DNA from: Pediococcus parvulus | GTDB taxonomy: Bacteria > Bacillota > Bacilli > Lactobacillales > Lactobacillaceae | Reading direction: 5' to 3' | Assembly: GCF_007990205.1 (NCBI RefSeq) | Contig: NZ_BJWE01000004.1 | Location: 1-64,000 of the forward strand | DNA: 64,000 nucleotides | Shown: piece by piece, positions 38,452 through 49,718 of the stretch | Layout: the number at the start of each line of letters is the position of its first letter | How positions within the stretch are numbered: position 1 is the stretch's first letter | Notes under the pieces: generated by a model | What the model saw: the letters and a program-made list of their open reading frames with translations, nothing else | Database searches by the model: none | What the model was told of the DNA's origin: nothing | Program-made: the position numbers and the translations under genes

Positions 38452-39003
38452 TCACTTATTTTTTCGCGCAAATGCAATAATAATTGTATTTACACCAAAA
38501 ATCACAAGATAAAAACCAACAATTGCATTCAAAGTCAAGATCGTTAGCATCGGCCGAATTAATAGTACAACCGCCACTACTAAAAGAAGTAAATCAATTA
38601 TAACTGACAACCAATAAATACCATTGCCAAAAATCTTCAGATGATTACTTACGACCAATCGCTCAACAACATCAACAAAAAACCAAAATGCAAACAAATA
38701 ACTTAAGAAGGTAATGGCACTCGGTATATCAAACATAAAGATCGCACCTATAAAAATATCAACGATTCCCAAACCAAGTGCTAAGTTTGCTTTAGTTCCT
38801 GTTGCTCTTTTTAAACGTCGGTACCCACCAATGATTGTAATACCACGGACAACCGCGGCAATTCCAAAAACAATAGCTAAGCTGGTAATTGCCACTTGTG
38901 GTAAACGAAAAACAAAGTATCCTGCGATCAGGAAAATGATCCCGGTAATTAGCTCAGACCAATCAAATCCCCAGCCATCTTCACGATTCACTGCTTTCAC
39001 CAT
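38452..39003 (-). CDS. HdeD/DUF308-type membrane protein
   Basis: 183-aa protein with six predicted transmembrane helices in three hairpins, typical of HdeD/DUF308 proteins (for example GIIFLIAGYFVFRLPQ, AIVFGIAAVVRGI, VAVVLLIRPMLTIL). In enterobacteria HdeD relates to acid resistance; function in lactobacilli is unknown. The start is uncertain: ATG at 39001-39003 lies 10 bases after the uvrA stop but its AAAGGG is directly adjacent, so a nearby GTG could be used. Likely co-transcribed with uvrBA. Confidence 0.75.
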   Translation of the reverse strand: MVKAVNREDGWGFDWSELITGIIFLIAGYFVFRLPQVAITSLAIVFGIAAVVRGITIIGGYRRLKRATGTKANLALGLGIVDIFIGAIFMFDIPSAITFLSYLFAFWFFVDVVERLVVSNHLKIFGNGIYWLSVIIDLLLLVVAVVLLIRPMLTILTLNAIVGFYLVIFGVNTIIIAFARKNK

Positions 39004-39013
39004 CCCTTTATAG

Positions 39014-41881
39014 TTAATTAGTTGTTTTTGTTTCTGACACTTCCATCGTCCGTTGCTTATCACGTTCCAAAACCGGCTTCAAATACTGTCCAGTATAGCT
39101 TTCTTTAACTTCTGCCACCTGCTCTGGAGTCCCAGTTGCTACAATTGAACCGCCACCGGCCCCGCCTTCTGGACCAAGATCAATTAGATAATCGGCTGTC
39201 TTAATGACATCTAAATTATGTTCAATCACTAGAACCGTATTGCCTTTATCAACCAATCGCTGTAAAACATCAAGCAATCGTTTGATGTCATCGGTATGCA
39301 AACCAGTAGTCGGTTCATCCAAAATATAAAAGCTTTTTCCTGCAGATTGTTTATGCAGTTCAGAAGCGAGTTTCATTCGCTGTGCTTCTCCACCAGATAG
39401 TGTCGTAGCAGCTTGCCCCAATTGCACATAACCTAAGCCAACATCTACAATGGTCTGTAATTTACGCCGAATTTTTGGAATGGGTTCAAAGAAGTCCAAG
39501 GCTTCTTCGACAGTCATTTCCAGAACATCAGCAATACTCTTACCTTTATATTTCACTTCAAGCGTTTCTGAGTTATAGCGTTTCCCTTTGCAAACCTCAC
39601 ATGGAACATAAACATCAGGTAAGAAATTCATTTCAATCTTTAATATCCCGTCACCTTTACAAGCTTCACAACGGCCACCCTTGATATTAAAACTAAAGCG
39701 TCCCTTATGATAACCACGTAGTTTAGCTTCATTAGTTTGGGCAAATAAACCACGAATATCATCAAAAACACTAGTATAAGTTGCCGGGTTACTCCGCGGT
39801 GTCCGCCCAATCGGGCTTTGATCAATATTAATTATCTTTTCAATATTTTTCACGCCAGCAACCGAACGATATTTACCTGGTTTTTCTGAGTTACGATTTA
39901 ATTTTTGTGCCAAAACACGTTTTAAGATCATATTAACCAACGTAGATTTACCAGATCCCGAAACACCAGTTACTGCAATAAACTTTCCCAGCGGAAAATC
40001 GACATTAATTTTCTTTAAGTTGTTTTCGGCTGCACCTTTAATTGTAATTTTTTTGCCATTTCCTTTACGCCGTTTCAGTGGAACAGGAATAAACTTCTTT
40101 CCTGCCAAATATTGACCAGTCAAAGAAGTCGGTACTTTTTCAACCTCAGCAGGTGTCCCAGCAGCCATTACTTTACCGCCGTTATCACCAGCTCCAGGAC
40201 CAATATCGATTAAATAATCAGCCGCTCGCATTGTATCTTCGTCATGTTCAACAATAATTAAAGTATTCCCTAGATCGCGCATCTTTTTAAGCGATCCAAT
40301 TAACCGATCATTATCGCGTTGATGTAGCCCAATTGACGGCTCATCCAAAATATACAGAACACCAGAAAGATTTGAACCAATTTGAGTTGCAAGACGAATT
40401 CGTTGTGCCTCACCACCAGACAAAGTTCGTGAAGCCCGGCTTAAAGTTAAATATTCAAGACCAACATTTCTGAGGAAGGTTAAGCGATCACGAATTTCTT
40501 TTAAAATTGGCTTGGCAATCGAACTTTCTTGCTCTGACAACTCAACATGGTTAAAAAAGTTAATGGCATCGTCAATTGGCAACGCCGAAACTTCACCAAT
40601 ATGTTCGCCCATGACTTTAACACTTCTGGCTTTTCGATTTAATCGATAGCCATGACAAGTCTGACAAGTTAATTCGCGCATGTAGCCCCGCATAACATCC
40701 CGGGTAAAGTCACTATTTGTTTCTCGATAACGGCGATCAACATTTTCAATGACCCCTTCAAATGCCACATCCACATCACGAACACCACCAAAATCATTTT
40801 CATAATGAAAGTGAAATTGCTTGCCATTTGAACCATGTAACACCGTTTTTTGATCCTGACTGCTTAACTTCTCAAATGGCGTATCCATATCAATCCCAAA
40901 TGCCTCACAAGCCTGTTCAAGCAAACTTGGATAGTATTGAGAACTAATTGGATTCCAAGGCGCCAAGGCCCCTTCTCTTAAAGTCTTAGATGGGTCCGGA
41001 ACAACTAAATCCATATCAACTTCCAATTTAACTCCTAGGCCATCACAATCTGGGCAAGCCCCAAATGGCGCATTAAATGAAAATAGACGAGGTTCTAATT
41101 CACCCACTGTAAATCCACAAATTGGACAAGAATAATGTTCAGAAAACAAAAGGGGTTCTCCATCAATGATGTCAGCTGTAGCATATCCACCACTTAAACG
41201 TAACGCAGCTTCGAAAGAATCAAACAAACGAGACCGAATACCTTTTTTGATCACAATCCGATCAATAACAATCTCGATGGTATGCATTTTGCTTTTGTTT
41301 AAATCAAGTTCTTCTTCAATATCATGAATTTCACCGTCCACACGGACCCGGACAAAACCTTCACGCTTAATTTTTTCAAAGATTTTTTTATGTTGACCTT
41401 TTTTAGCACGGACAATGGGTGACATAATTTGAAGTTTTGTGCGTTCTGGCAATTCCAAAACACGATCCACCATTTGTTCTACGGATTGACTGGTAATTTC
41501 AGTTCCATCATTTGGACAAATTGGGTGGCCAACACGCGCCCATAGTAATCGCAGATAGTCATTAATTTCAGTCACTGTCCCAACTGTTGATCGGGGATTT
41601 TTGGAGGTTGTTTTTTGATCAATCGAAATGGCTGGACTTAACCCGTCAATTGAATCAACATCTGGTTTATCCATTTGGCCTAAAAACTGACGTGCATATG
41701 CAGACAAACTTTCTACATAGCGTCTTTGTCCTTCTGCGTACAAAGTATCAAATGCCAAAGAACTTTTTCCTGATCCTGAAAGACCTGTAATCACAACCAT
41801 TTTATTTTTTGGGATTGTGACATCAATATCCTTTAAATTATGTGCTCTAGCTCCATGAATGACAATTTTATCGTTTGCCAA
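39014..41881 (-). CDS. uvrA: UvrABC system protein A (TTG start)
   Basis: Damage-sensing ATPase of nucleotide excision repair. Two ABC modules: first Walker [14 protein letters not shown] (about residues 31-43) and second [13 protein letters not shown] (about 638-650); signature sequences LSGGEAQRI and LSGGEAQRM; zinc fingers at CPIC...CPDC (about 255-285) and CEAC...CEVC (about 740-765). Length 955 aa is normal. The TTG at 41879-41881 follows AGGGGG by eight bases. It lies 11 bases after uvrB, under the same SOS control. Confidence 0.98.
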   Translation of the reverse strand: MANDKIVIHGARAHNLKDIDVTIPKNKMVVITGLSGSGKSSLAFDTLYAEGQRRYVESLSAYARQFLGQMDKPDVDSIDGLSPAISIDQKTTSKNPRSTVGTVTEINDYLRLLWARVGHPICPNDGTEITSQSVEQMVDRVLELPERTKLQIMSPIVRAKKGQHKKIFEKIKREGFVRVRVDGEIHDIEEELDLNKSKMHTIEIVIDRIVIKKGIRSRLFDSFEAALRLSGGYATADIIDGEPLLFSEHYSCPICGFTVGELEPRLFSFNAPFGACPDCDGLGVKLEVDMDLVVPDPSKTLREGALAPWNPISSQYYPSLLEQACEAFGIDMDTPFEKLSSQDQKTVLHGSNGKQFHFHYENDFGGVRDVDVAFEGVIENVDRRYRETNSDFTRDVMRGYMRELTCQTCHGYRLNRKARSVKVMGEHIGEVSALPIDDAINFFNHVELSEQESSIAKPILKEIRDRLTFLRNVGLEYLTLSRASRTLSGGEAQRIRLATQIGSNLSGVLYILDEPSIGLHQRDNDRLIGSLKKMRDLGNTLIIVEHDEDTMRAADYLIDIGPGAGDNGGKVMAAGTPAEVEKVPTSLTGQYLAGKKFIPVPLKRRKGNGKKITIKGAAENNLKKINVDFPLGKFIAVTGVSGSGKSTLVNMILKRVLAQKLNRNSEKPGKYRSVAGVKNIEKIINIDQSPIGRTPRSNPATYTSVFDDIRGLFAQTNEAKLRGYHKGRFSFNIKGGRCEACKGDGILKIEMNFLPDVYVPCEVCKGKRYNSETLEVKYKGKSIADVLEMTVEEALDFFEPIPKIRRKLQTIVDVGLGYVQLGQAATTLSGGEAQRMKLASELHKQSAGKSFYILDEPTTGLHTDDIKRLLDVLQRLVDKGNTVLVIEHNLDVIKTADYLIDLGPEGGAGGGSIVATGTPEQVAEVKESYTGQYLKPVLERDKQRTMEVSETKTTN

Positions 41882-41892
41882 ATCAATACCCC

Positions 41893-43896
41893 CTAACTTA
41901 TTTCGGCTTTTAATTCCATTATTGTATCACGTAATGTAGCTGCCGTTTCGAAGTCTAATTTTTTGGCCGCGGAACGCATTTGTTCAGTAAGATTATCAAT
42001 CATTTGTTTTTGATCTTTCTTAGACATATCGTCGAAATCAGTCTCTAAGAAATCATCTTTTTTACCTGTATCTTCAGTTGTTTTCGTTGGCGAAATAAGA
42101 TCCCGAATCGATTTTTTAATCGTATGGGGGGTGATATCGTGTTTTTCGTTGTAAGCTTCCTGAATTTTCCGACGGCGGGCAGTTTCATCAATGGTTTCTT
42201 GCATCGATTGCGTGACACTGTCTGCGTACATAATAACCCGGCCATGAACATTTCGTGCTGCTCGTCCAGAAACCTGAATTAAAGAACGGGTATTCCGCAA
42301 AAAGCCTTCCTTATCCGCATCCAAAATAGCCACTAACGACACTTCCGGTACATCAATCCCCTCACGTAACAAATTAATCCCGACTAAAACATCATATTTG
42401 CCCGTTCGTAAATCACGAATAATCCGCGTTCGCTCTAACGTTTTGATATCACTATGCAGATAAGCAACCTTGATTCCAAGTTCTTTAAGATAGTCAGTCA
42501 AATCTTCTGCCATCTTCTTTGTTAAAGTGGTCACAAAGACCCGTTCATTTAATTCTGATCGTTTATTAATTTCACCCACAAGGTCATCCATCTGCCCCAT
42601 AATTGGGCGAACTTCAATTTCAGGATCCAATAAACCAGTTGGTCGAATAATTTGTTCAACCACATGATTCGTTTGCTCTTCTTCATAAGGTCCAGGAGTA
42701 GCAGACATGTAAACGATCTGATTCACATGGTGTTCAAATTCTTTTAGTGTTAACGGTCGATTATCCAACGCACTTGGCAATCGGAAGCCATAATCAATTA
42801 ACTGTTGTTTACGTGCCCTATCACCATTGTACATCCCACGGACTTGTGGCATCGTCACATGCGATTCATCAACCACCGTCAAGAAATCTTTTAAAAAGAA
42901 ATCCAACAGCGTATATGGGGGTTCTCCCGGTTTGCGACCATCCATAAACCGCGAATAGTTTTCAATACCACTGGTGTAACCCATCTCACGCATCATTTCA
43001 ACATCATAGGTTGTCCGTTGTTTTAAACGTTGAGCTTCAAGGAGTTTTCCATCAGACTCTAAAACCTGTAAACGATCTTTCAACTCTGCTTCAATTCCTT
43101 GAATGGCAACTTCCATTTGATCTTCATTTGTCATAAAATGGGTTGCCGGGAAGATGGCAACATGTTCACGGTCACCAACAACTTCGCCAGTTAAGGCGTC
43201 CACTTCGCGAATTCGATCGATTTCATCGCCAAAAAACTCAATTCTTAACGCTTTTTCATCATGTGATGCTGGGAAAATTTCGACAACGTCCCCATGCACA
43301 CGAAAACGCCCACGTTGAAAGTCAATGTCATTACGTTCAAACTGGATATCAACCAATTGACGAAGTAACGTATTTCGTTCAATTTGTTGGCCAACTCGTA
43401 ATGATACAGTGTGGTTCTTATACTCAGTTGGGTCACCTAATCCAAAAATACTAGAAACGGACGCCACCACAATGACATCATTCCGTTCCAATAATGAGCT
43501 AGTGGCTGAATGCCGCAGTTTATCGATTTCATCATTAATTGAAGAGTCTTTTTCAATATACGTATCGCTTGATGGTACATATGCTTCGGGCTGATAATAA
43601 TCGTAATAGCTGACAAAATATTCCACAGCATTGTTAGGAAAAAATTGTTTGAACTCACCATAGAGTTGTCCCGCCAAAGTTTTATTGTGTGACAAAACTA
43701 GTGTTGGCTTGTTCACTTGTTGAATCACATTAGAAATGGTAAAAGTTTTACCAGTCCCAGTTGCCCCTAACAAAATTTGGGCTTTTTCACCCGTATTAAT
43801 TCCAGCCACTAACTGCTGGATTGCCTTTGGCTGATCACCAGTCGGTTTATATTTTGAAACTAAGTCAAACTTATTATTATCAGTACGATCTATCAT
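41893..43896 (-). CDS. uvrB: UvrABC system protein B
   Basis: Helicase-like subunit that receives damaged DNA from UvrA and recruits UvrC. Walker [13 protein letters not shown] (about residues 40-51), the beta-hairpin segment [12 protein letters not shown] (about 93-104), helicase motifs VDESH and QVSGRAARN, and a C-terminal UVR domain (about 628-663) are intact. Length 667 aa is normal. GGAGGG lies eight bases before the ATG. First gene of uvrB-uvrA-DUF308 with a LexA-type site about 80 bases upstream. Confidence 0.98.
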   Translation of the reverse strand: MIDRTDNNKFDLVSKYKPTGDQPKAIQQLVAGINTGEKAQILLGATGTGKTFTISNVIQQVNKPTLVLSHNKTLAGQLYGEFKQFFPNNAVEYFVSYYDYYQPEAYVPSSDTYIEKDSSINDEIDKLRHSATSSLLERNDVIVVASVSSIFGLGDPTEYKNHTVSLRVGQQIERNTLLRQLVDIQFERNDIDFQRGRFRVHGDVVEIFPASHDEKALRIEFFGDEIDRIREVDALTGEVVGDREHVAIFPATHFMTNEDQMEVAIQGIEAELKDRLQVLESDGKLLEAQRLKQRTTYDVEMMREMGYTSGIENYSRFMDGRKPGEPPYTLLDFFLKDFLTVVDESHVTMPQVRGMYNGDRARKQQLIDYGFRLPSALDNRPLTLKEFEHHVNQIVYMSATPGPYEEEQTNHVVEQIIRPTGLLDPEIEVRPIMGQMDDLVGEINKRSELNERVFVTTLTKKMAEDLTDYLKELGIKVAYLHSDIKTLERTRIIRDLRTGKYDVLVGINLLREGIDVPEVSLVAILDADKEGFLRNTRSLIQVSGRAARNVHGRVIMYADSVTQSMQETIDETARRRKIQEAYNEKHDITPHTIKKSIRDLISPTKTTEDTGKKDDFLETDFDDMSKKDQKQMIDNLTEQMRSAAKKLDFETAATLRDTIMELKAEIS

Positions 43897-43920
43897 CGAG
43901 AAGACCCTCCATTTCGTTCA

Positions 43921-43946
43921 CAAAAAAAGGAAAGCGATTGCCTTCC
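43921..43946 (-). terminator. Terminator between the HD-domain gene and uvrB
   Basis: Minus strand stem GGAAGGC-AATC-GCTTTCC (43929-43946) followed by seven T. It ends the upstream HD-gene transcript but also lies downstream of the LexA-controlled promoter, inside the uvrB leader. Confidence 0.75.
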
Positions 43947-43964
43947 TCTTCAACAATGTATTCA

Positions 43965-43990
43965 ATTTTACCATACCGAACATACTTTCG
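43965..43990 (-). promoter_or_regulatory. LexA/DinR (SOS) box and -10 of uvrBA promoter
   Basis: Minus strand CGAAAGTATGTTCG (43977-43990), one mismatch to CGAAC-N4-GTTCG. The -10 TGGTAAAAT (TAAAAT at 43965-43970) is six bases downstream, so LexA would cover the -35/-10 region. Confidence 0.75.
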
Positions 43991-44002
43991 CTATCATCTT
44001 GT

Positions 44003-44632
44003 TTACTTGATAATTTGCTGGGTAATTTTTCCTAACTTAGCCTGATCAGTAAACTTTTCCCGCAATAAATCTGGTAAAACTTCATGCAAAAAATACTGCA
44101 CGGATGCTAGCTCTTTAAACTTTACAATGGTACTTAAACTTTCTTTATAAATTTCCTCGTAGGTTGCTTCCGGATTTCCCTTTTGAATCTCACCAAAAGA
44201 TTCATACAGGAGATCAATTTTATCAGCTACCGACAATATTTTACCTTCCAAAGTGTCATCCTTACCTTCAGAAAGACGCCGCCGATAAGCACTTCGAAAT
44301 TCGCTAGGAATTTCAGTATTCACAAAACTTTCAGAAAGCGAATCCTCGACATCAGCCAACATCGATCGTAATTTAGGCGTCGCATATTTCACAGGTGTTT
44401 TGATGTCACCAATAAATCGCTCATTATAATCATGGTTTAAAGCTTTTTCATAAAGTGATTGCCAGTTGACTTTATTTCCTTTATTTTCTTCCACATCACC
44501 TAAGAATTGGGCAATTTGGGTTACCTTGAAAGAGTGCTCAGCAACTGAATGCTTCTGATATTTAAAAATTCCTGGTGCACGCACTAAAGTCTCTAAATTA
44601 CTTAAACTCTTGATATATTGGTGAATTCCCAT
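44003..44632 (-). CDS. HD-domain hydrolase (YfbR-like)
   Basis: 209-aa HD-superfamily phosphohydrolase. The metal ligands appear as HSVAEHSFKV (about residues 29-38), ALNHDYNERFIGDI (His-Asp near 69-70) and a later Asp in VADKIDLLYE (about 137). Similar to YfbR-type 5'-nucleotidases, but the substrate is not certain. The ATG at 44630-44632 has GGAGG six bases upstream and is preferred over an ATG six codons earlier. It follows the phosphoglucomutase gene by 40 bases. Confidence 0.85.
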   Translation of the reverse strand: MGIHQYIKSLSNLETLVRAPGIFKYQKHSVAEHSFKVTQIAQFLGDVEENKGNKVNWQSLYEKALNHDYNERFIGDIKTPVKYATPKLRSMLADVEDSLSESFVNTEIPSEFRSAYRRRLSEGKDDTLEGKILSVADKIDLLYESFGEIQKGNPEATYEEIYKESLSTIVKFKELASVQYFLHEVLPDLLREKFTDQAKLGKITQQIIK

Positions 44633-44672
44633 CAGCGGCCTCCTAGTCAAATTTTATCCGAAGAAGTTTAAA

Positions 44673-46400
44673 TTAAGCTTCAATAAATTTGTCAATTGCC
44701 TTTTCAAAATCAGCAACTTTCTTTTGAGCAATTGCATTGTCTGATCCCACAGTACCCACATAGAATTTAATTTTGGGTTCCGTCCCAGATGGTCGAATAG
44801 CAATCCAAGTACCGTCCTTAAGTTGATACTTTAAAACATTTGAAACGGGTAAAGCAATCTTTCTGCTTGTGCCATCCGCAAACGTTGTCACTTGTTTTTC
44901 AAAGTCTTCCAAAGCGGTAACTTCTTGACCCGCAAAATCAGTCGGACGTTCTTCCCGAAACTTCGTCATTAAGTTGGCCATCTCTGCCTTACCATCGACG
45001 CCGGGAAAATCTTTTGAAATCGTTTTTTCTGCATAATAACCATATTTTGCAAAAAGATCTTGTAACCCGTCATAAAGGGTTTTCCCCTGTTTACGATAGT
45101 AAGCCGCAATTTCTGCCAACATCACAATCCCCTGAATGGCATCCTTATCACGCACGAAGGGTTTAACCAAATACCCATAGCTTTCTTCGAATCCGAAAAC
45201 AAAAGTATGCTCATGAGTCGTTTCATAATGTTGAATTTGATCAGCGATGAATTTAAATCCAGTTAAAACGTTAACCATGCCAACCCCATGTGCTTCAGCA
45301 ATTTTGGTAGCCAGTTCACTAGAAACAATGGACTTTACTGCCACTGCATTTTTAGGTAATGTGCCATTTTCCTGCCGTGCAGTCACAATATAATTGAGCA
45401 TTAACGCTGCCATCTGGTTACCTGTTAGTAATTGATACTCACCATTTGGTCGACGTACTGCGGCCCCTAATCGATCAGCATCTGGATCCGTTGCTACCAG
45501 TAAATCAGCATTTTGTTTTTTACCTAGTTTAATGGCCAAATCAAAGGTCTGTGGAAACTCTGGATTTGGAAATGGGGTGGTAATAAATTCTGGATCTGCG
45601 GTTGCCTGTTCAGGAACCATTGTAAAATCATTAAATCCCGCATTTTGCAAAGCACGATTGCCTAAAACTTTGCCAGTTCCATGAAGTGGTGTGTAAATCA
45701 GCTTCATGTCTGCTCCATACTCTTTAATCAAATCCGGATTAATCGTAATGGTTTTTACTTCGGCAAGATATGCCTCATCCACATTTTCACCAATCAAGGT
45801 AAGTAAGCCATTTTGACGTAATTCATGCTCGTCAGCAACGGGGACATCAAAAATGTCCGTTACTTTGCGGATATACGCTGTAATTTTATCCGAATCCACG
45901 GGTGGCATTTGCCCACCATCTGGCCCATATATCTTATAACCATTATATTGCTTTGGATTATGACTCGCCGTAATCATTATTCCAGCATAGGTATGCAAAT
46001 GACGGACTGTAAAAGATAGTTCAGGCGTTGGTCGCATGTCATCAAACACAAAACTAGGAATATGATGAGCACCCAAAACGTGTGCAGCCTCATGTGCGAA
46101 CTCTTTAGAGTGATAACGTGAATCAAAACTAATGGCAACGCCCTGTTGCTTCGTCTTTTCATCCAGCTCATCCATGAAGTTTGCAAGTCCCTCTGTCGCT
46201 TGACGCACTGTATAAATGTTCATCCGGTTAATTCCGGGACCCATGACCCCCCGCATTCCAGCGGTTCCAAATTCCATTGGTGCATAAAATGCTTCTTCTA
46301 AGTCAGTGTCTTCTCCTGCCAACTGATCTAATTCTTTTTTTAATCCAGGTTCTAAATCAACCCGTTCCATCCATGATTGATAGGTATCTTTCCAACTCAC
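44673..46400 (-). CDS. pgcA: Alpha-phosphoglucomutase (GTG start)
   Basis: Interconverts glucose-1-phosphate and glucose-6-phosphate, feeding GalU. Phosphoserine loop [18 protein letters not shown] (about residues 130-147), metal-binding DPDADRLGAAV (about 295-305), sugar-binding GFEESYGYL (about 395) and RPSGTEPKIKFYVG (about 540). Length 575 aa fits the PgcA/Pgm class of Firmicutes. The GTG at 46398-46400 (VSWKDTYQSW) follows GGGGG by eight bases; an ATG thirteen codons upstream lacks such a site. Confidence 0.95.
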   Translation of the reverse strand: MSWKDTYQSWMERVDLEPGLKKELDQLAGEDTDLEEAFYAPMEFGTAGMRGVMGPGINRMNIYTVRQATEGLANFMDELDEKTKQQGVAISFDSRYHSKEFAHEAAHVLGAHHIPSFVFDDMRPTPELSFTVRHLHTYAGIMITASHNPKQYNGYKIYGPDGGQMPPVDSDKITAYIRKVTDIFDVPVADEHELRQNGLLTLIGENVDEAYLAEVKTITINPDLIKEYGADMKLIYTPLHGTGKVLGNRALQNAGFNDFTMVPEQATADPEFITTPFPNPEFPQTFDLAIKLGKKQNADLLVATDPDADRLGAAVRRPNGEYQLLTGNQMAALMLNYIVTARQENGTLPKNAVAVKSIVSSELATKIAEAHGVGMVNVLTGFKFIADQIQHYETTHEHTFVFGFEESYGYLVKPFVRDKDAIQGIVMLAEIAAYYRKQGKTLYDGLQDLFAKYGYYAEKTISKDFPGVDGKAEMANLMTKFREERPTDFAGQEVTALEDFEKQVTTFADGTSRKIALPVSNVLKYQLKDGTWIAIRPSGTEPKIKFYVGTVGSDNAIAQKKVADFEKAIDKFIEA

Positions 46401-46533
46401 GTTTTTTACCCCCAAATATTGGCGTATTTTATTCAACATCTTAAGTATACAACAAATTAGCTGGTTGATTGAAACGTTTTCTTTGGTATAGGCAAATTTT
46501 TAGTCATATCGGTTTCCTCCGATACTTTTTTAA

Positions 46534-46573
46534 CTCAAAAAAAGTTTCGAGAAATTAGTATTCCCGAAACTTT
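46534..46573 (-). terminator. Terminator of trxB
   Basis: Minus strand stem AAAGTTTCG/CGAAACTTT (46565-46573 with 46541-46549) followed by seven T. Confidence 0.85.
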
Positions 46574-46579
46574 ACTTGT

Positions 46580-47521
46580 TTATTTGACAGTAGCTTTAGC
46601 TTTTAAATCTTGAATGTATGAGAAAACTTGTTGTCCAGCGATACCACCTTCACCAACAGCGGTTGCAATTTGGCGAAGATCCTTTTGGCGAACATCACCA
46701 ACAGCAAAGATACCGGGAACTTTCGTCTGCATATGATCATCTGTTGGAATCCAGCCATTTTCGTCTAAGATTGGGAGATTATGCAGGTTGTCAGTCATTG
46801 GATGATTACCCACGTAGATAAACACGCCAGAGGCTTCAATCGTACTGTCCTCACCAGTCTTATTATTGTTAACTTTAACACCAGTAACTTTTTGATCGTC
46901 ACCCAAGATTTCAGTGACATTGCTATTCCAAACAAATTCCATTTTAGGGTTAGCAAAAGCACGTTCTTGAGTGATCTTTTGTGCACGTAATTGATCACGA
47001 CGATGAATAACAGTAACTTTTGAAGCTAACTGGGTTAAATAAATTCCCTCTTCGATAGCAGAATCCCCACCGCCAACAACGATTAAATGCATGCCCTTAA
47101 AGAAGGCACCATCACATACCGCACAATAGGAAACGCCGCGGCCGCTGTAGGTATCCTCGCCAGTCACACCGAGTTTCTTATATTCAGAACCGGTTCCGAG
47201 CACAACTGCCTTCGTTGTAAATTCGTCGGTATCCGTCTTTACAACTTTAACATCCCCATGATCTTCGATTGACTGAACACTCCCGTAGGCATATTCCGCT
47301 CCAAATTGAATTGAACTATCATACATGTCTTTAGCCAAATCTGGTCCTAAGATGGATTTGAAACCAGTATAGTTTTCAATTGCTGCAGTATTATTCATCT
47401 GACCGCCATAAATTCCGCGATCTAACATTAGAACGGATAAATTAGCACGTGAAGCGTACAAAGCGGTTGTCATTCCGGCAGGACCCGCACCAATTACAAT
47501 AACGTCATATTCTTTTGCCAA
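46580..47521 (-). CDS. trxB: Thioredoxin-disulfide reductase (TTG start)
   Basis: FAD and NADPH-dependent flavoprotein keeping thioredoxin reduced. FAD motif VIGAGPAGMTTALYASRA (about residues 9-26), redox-active CAVCDG (about 136-141), NADPH motif VVGGGDSAIEEGIYL (about 150-164) and C-terminal FAVGDVRQKDLRQIATAVGEG. Length 313 aa is normal. The TTG at 47519-47521 follows AAGGGG by seven bases. It has a near-consensus promoter with tandem GATAAT words, which could bind a Fur/PerR-type regulator. Confidence 0.97.
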   Translation of the reverse strand: MAKEYDVIVIGAGPAGMTTALYASRANLSVLMLDRGIYGGQMNNTAAIENYTGFKSILGPDLAKDMYDSSIQFGAEYAYGSVQSIEDHGDVKVVKTDTDEFTTKAVVLGTGSEYKKLGVTGEDTYSGRGVSYCAVCDGAFFKGMHLIVVGGGDSAIEEGIYLTQLASKVTVIHRRDQLRAQKITQERAFANPKMEFVWNSNVTEILGDDQKVTGVKVNNNKTGEDSTIEASGVFIYVGNHPMTDNLHNLPILDENGWIPTDDHMQTKVPGIFAVGDVRQKDLRQIATAVGEGGIAGQQVFSYIQDLKAKATVK

Positions 47522-47543
47522 GTACTTTCCCCTTCTCTCAATT

Positions 47544-47584
47544 GATAATGATAATAATATACTATCTTCTTATCAAAATGTCTA
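47544..47584 (-). promoter_or_regulatory. Promoter of trxB with tandem GATAAT repeats
   Basis: Minus strand -35 TAGACA (47579-47584), 17 bp, -10 TATATT (47556-47561). Just downstream, on the plus strand, GATAATGATAAT (47544-47555) resembles tandem hexamers of Fur-family boxes at the start of transcription. Confidence 0.65.
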
Positions 47585-47628
47585 ACATTTTGCTTACAAT
47601 TAGTTAGTCCGTTTCTCCTTGCGATAAC

Positions 47629-47669
47629 GAAACTGGCAATTCCAGAGAATTCCGGTAATTGCCAGTTTC
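47629..47669 (-). terminator. Hairpin after galU
   Basis: Perfect 13-bp stem GAAACTGGCAATT/AATTGCCAGTTTC (47629-47641 with 47657-47669) located 26 bases past the galU stop. The T-run on the minus strand is poor, so termination may be incomplete. Confidence 0.65.
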
Positions 47670-47695
47670 TATTCAGACCTATTTTGATTTCTTAA

Positions 47696-48604
47696 TTATT
47701 TTGATTTTTTGCTAACTTTATCTTCTGCAGTTAGTTTAGCACCTAACTGCTTGATGTATTCGCGTAAATCATCTTTTACTTCGGGATGCTTCAAACCATA
47801 TTGAATGTTCGTCTTTAAGAAACCAAACTTATTTCCAACATCATACCGGTCGCCCGAAAATACGTGAGCAAATACCCGTTGTGTTTTATTAAGCTCGTTG
47901 ATAGCATCTGTAAGTTGAACTTCGTTGCCTTTACCAGGTTTTTGATTTTCCAAAATATCAAAAATTTCTGGTGTCAACAAATAGCGACCAATGATGGCAT
48001 AGTCACTTGGTGCTTCTTCAGGGCTTGGCTTTTCAACAAAGCTTTCAACGTTAAATAAATCAGGTTTAATTTTAGCTTGAGGTTTAATCACACCATACTT
48101 TGAAACTTCTTTATGAGGGACCTGCATAACCGCCAAAGTTGAAGCATGTGTTTCCTCGTAAGAATTCATGAGTTGCTTAGTTAATGGGACCTTATCTTCC
48201 ATCAAATCATCACCAAGCATAACCACAAATGGTTCATCACCCACAAAATCCTTCGCCATTAATACGGCGTCACCTAATCCACGAGGATGTGACTGACGGA
48301 TAAAGTACAAATTAATATCAGTCGTTTCTTCGACCAATTTTAAAAGATTATCCTTGTGCTTGGCTTTCAAATTGCTTTCCAATTCCGGAACAGAATCAAA
48401 ATGATCTTCGATAGCACGTTTACCCTTACCAGTGACAATCAAAATGTCTTCAATTCCAGCTTTACGGGCCTCTTCAACAATAAATTGAATGGTTGGTTTG
48501 TCCACAATTGGCAACATTTCTTTAGGTGAAGCCTTAGTAGCTGGTAAAAAACGAGTTCCTAATCCAGCAGCTGGAATGATTGCTTTTCTAACTCTATCTG
48601 ACAT
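47696..48604 (-). CDS. galU: UTP--glucose-1-phosphate uridylyltransferase
   Basis: Makes UDP-glucose for glycolipids, teichoic acid glycosylation and exopolysaccharide. Nucleotidyltransferase motif [20 protein letters not shown] (about residues 12-31), [10 protein letters not shown] (about 130) and [20 protein letters not shown] (about 170-190) are conserved. Length 302 aa is normal. GGGGAG lies six bases before the ATG. It follows gpsA by 28 bases, ending the hprK-lgt-gpsA-galU cluster. Confidence 0.97.
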   Translation of the reverse strand: MSDRVRKAIIPAAGLGTRFLPATKASPKEMLPIVDKPTIQFIVEEARKAGIEDILIVTGKGKRAIEDHFDSVPELESNLKAKHKDNLLKLVEETTDINLYFIRQSHPRGLGDAVLMAKDFVGDEPFVVMLGDDLMEDKVPLTKQLMNSYEETHASTLAVMQVPHKEVSKYGVIKPQAKIKPDLFNVESFVEKPSPEEAPSDYAIIGRYLLTPEIFDILENQKPGKGNEVQLTDAINELNKTQRVFAHVFSGDRYDVGNKFGFLKTNIQYGLKHPEVKDDLREYIKQLGAKLTAEDKVSKKSK

Positions 48605-48632
48605 AAATAACTCCCCTTTATTTAAAATCTAC

Positions 48633-49649
48633 TTACTCAATTTCGGGTTTGCCTTCGCGATCCATCAATTCTTCGATGGCGGTCTTTACATCTTTACCAT
48701 TATATAAAACATCATAGATGGCATTGGTGATTGGCATGTCAGTATGGTTTTGAGCCGCCAATTCATAAGCTGCTTGCGTTGAAGGAATTCCTTCAATAAC
48801 CATGCCCATTGTATCAATAACTTCTTTTAAGGGCATTCCTTGACCTAATTCATTACCTGCACGCCAGTTACGTGAATGAACACTAGTGGCCGTCACAATC
48901 AAATCACCAACTCCAGATAAACCGATAAAAGTCAAAGGTTTTGCCCCTAAGGCAACTCCCAAACGGCTGATTTCTGCCAATCCACGAGTCATCAAAGCGG
49001 CTTTTGCATCATCACCATAGCCTAAGCCATGAAGGGCACCAGCACCTAAAGCAATAATATTCTTTAAGGCTGCTCCCGTTTCAACTCCAATGATGTCATC
49101 GTTCGTATAAACTCTGAAGTACTTATTCATAAATAATTTTTGAATTTTTTGTGCTGCTGTTTGATCTGTGCTTGCAGCTGTTACCAAAGTAATATCTTTT
49201 TTAGCAACTTCTTCAGCATGACTAGGACCAGACAAAACAACGATAGCTTGACGATTCTTTTCTGGAATTTCTTCTTCCAAAACTTGAGAAAGGCGTTTGT
49301 GCGTCCCCTGCTCTAATCCCTTGCTAGCATGAACGATAATTGGTTTGTTGCCAGTTTTTTCTAAAACTTCGACCATTTCGTTAGCTACCAAGCGCATCAC
49401 TTTAGTAGGAACAACAAACAAGACGACTGCAACTCCATCGAGCGCTGCTTCTAGATCATCATAAGCAACTAACTTATCCGAATACTTAAATCCCGGAACA
49501 TAGTGTTCATTAGTGTGCTTTTCGTTTAATTCCTTAACTTGTTCCGGTGCATTTGACCAAACACGAACATCGTTACCGTTCTCTGTTAACAGGTTGGCCA
49601 AAATACTACCCCATGAACCAGCACCTAATACCGCAATTTTCTCAGACAT
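48633..49649 (-). CDS. gpsA: Glycerol-3-phosphate dehydrogenase [NAD(P)+]
   Basis: Reduces dihydroxyacetone phosphate to sn-glycerol-3-phosphate for membrane lipids and lipoteichoic acid. N-terminal [15 protein letters not shown] nucleotide loop, SGPSHAEEV (about residue 140), and the catalytic Lys region [17 protein letters not shown] (about 188-204). Length 338 aa is normal. The ATG at 49647-49649 has AAGGAG eight bases upstream. Position after lgt and before galU is typical of lactobacilli. Confidence 0.97.
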   Translation of the reverse strand: MSEKIAVLGAGSWGSILANLLTENGNDVRVWSNAPEQVKELNEKHTNEHYVPGFKYSDKLVAYDDLEAALDGVAVVLFVVPTKVMRLVANEMVEVLEKTGNKPIIVHASKGLEQGTHKRLSQVLEEEIPEKNRQAIVVLSGPSHAEEVAKKDITLVTAASTDQTAAQKIQKLFMNKYFRVYTNDDIIGVETGAALKNIIALGAGALHGLGYGDDAKAALMTRGLAEISRLGVALGAKPLTFIGLSGVGDLIVTATSVHSRNWRAGNELGQGMPLKEVIDTMGMVIEGIPSTQAAYELAAQNHTDMPITNAIYDVLYNGKDVKTAIEELMDREGKPEIE

Positions 49650-49718
49650 CAATATAACTCCTTATAATTAATCATTTCTTGTTCTACTTTTCCATTATCT
49701 AACAATCCCAGCGATTAC

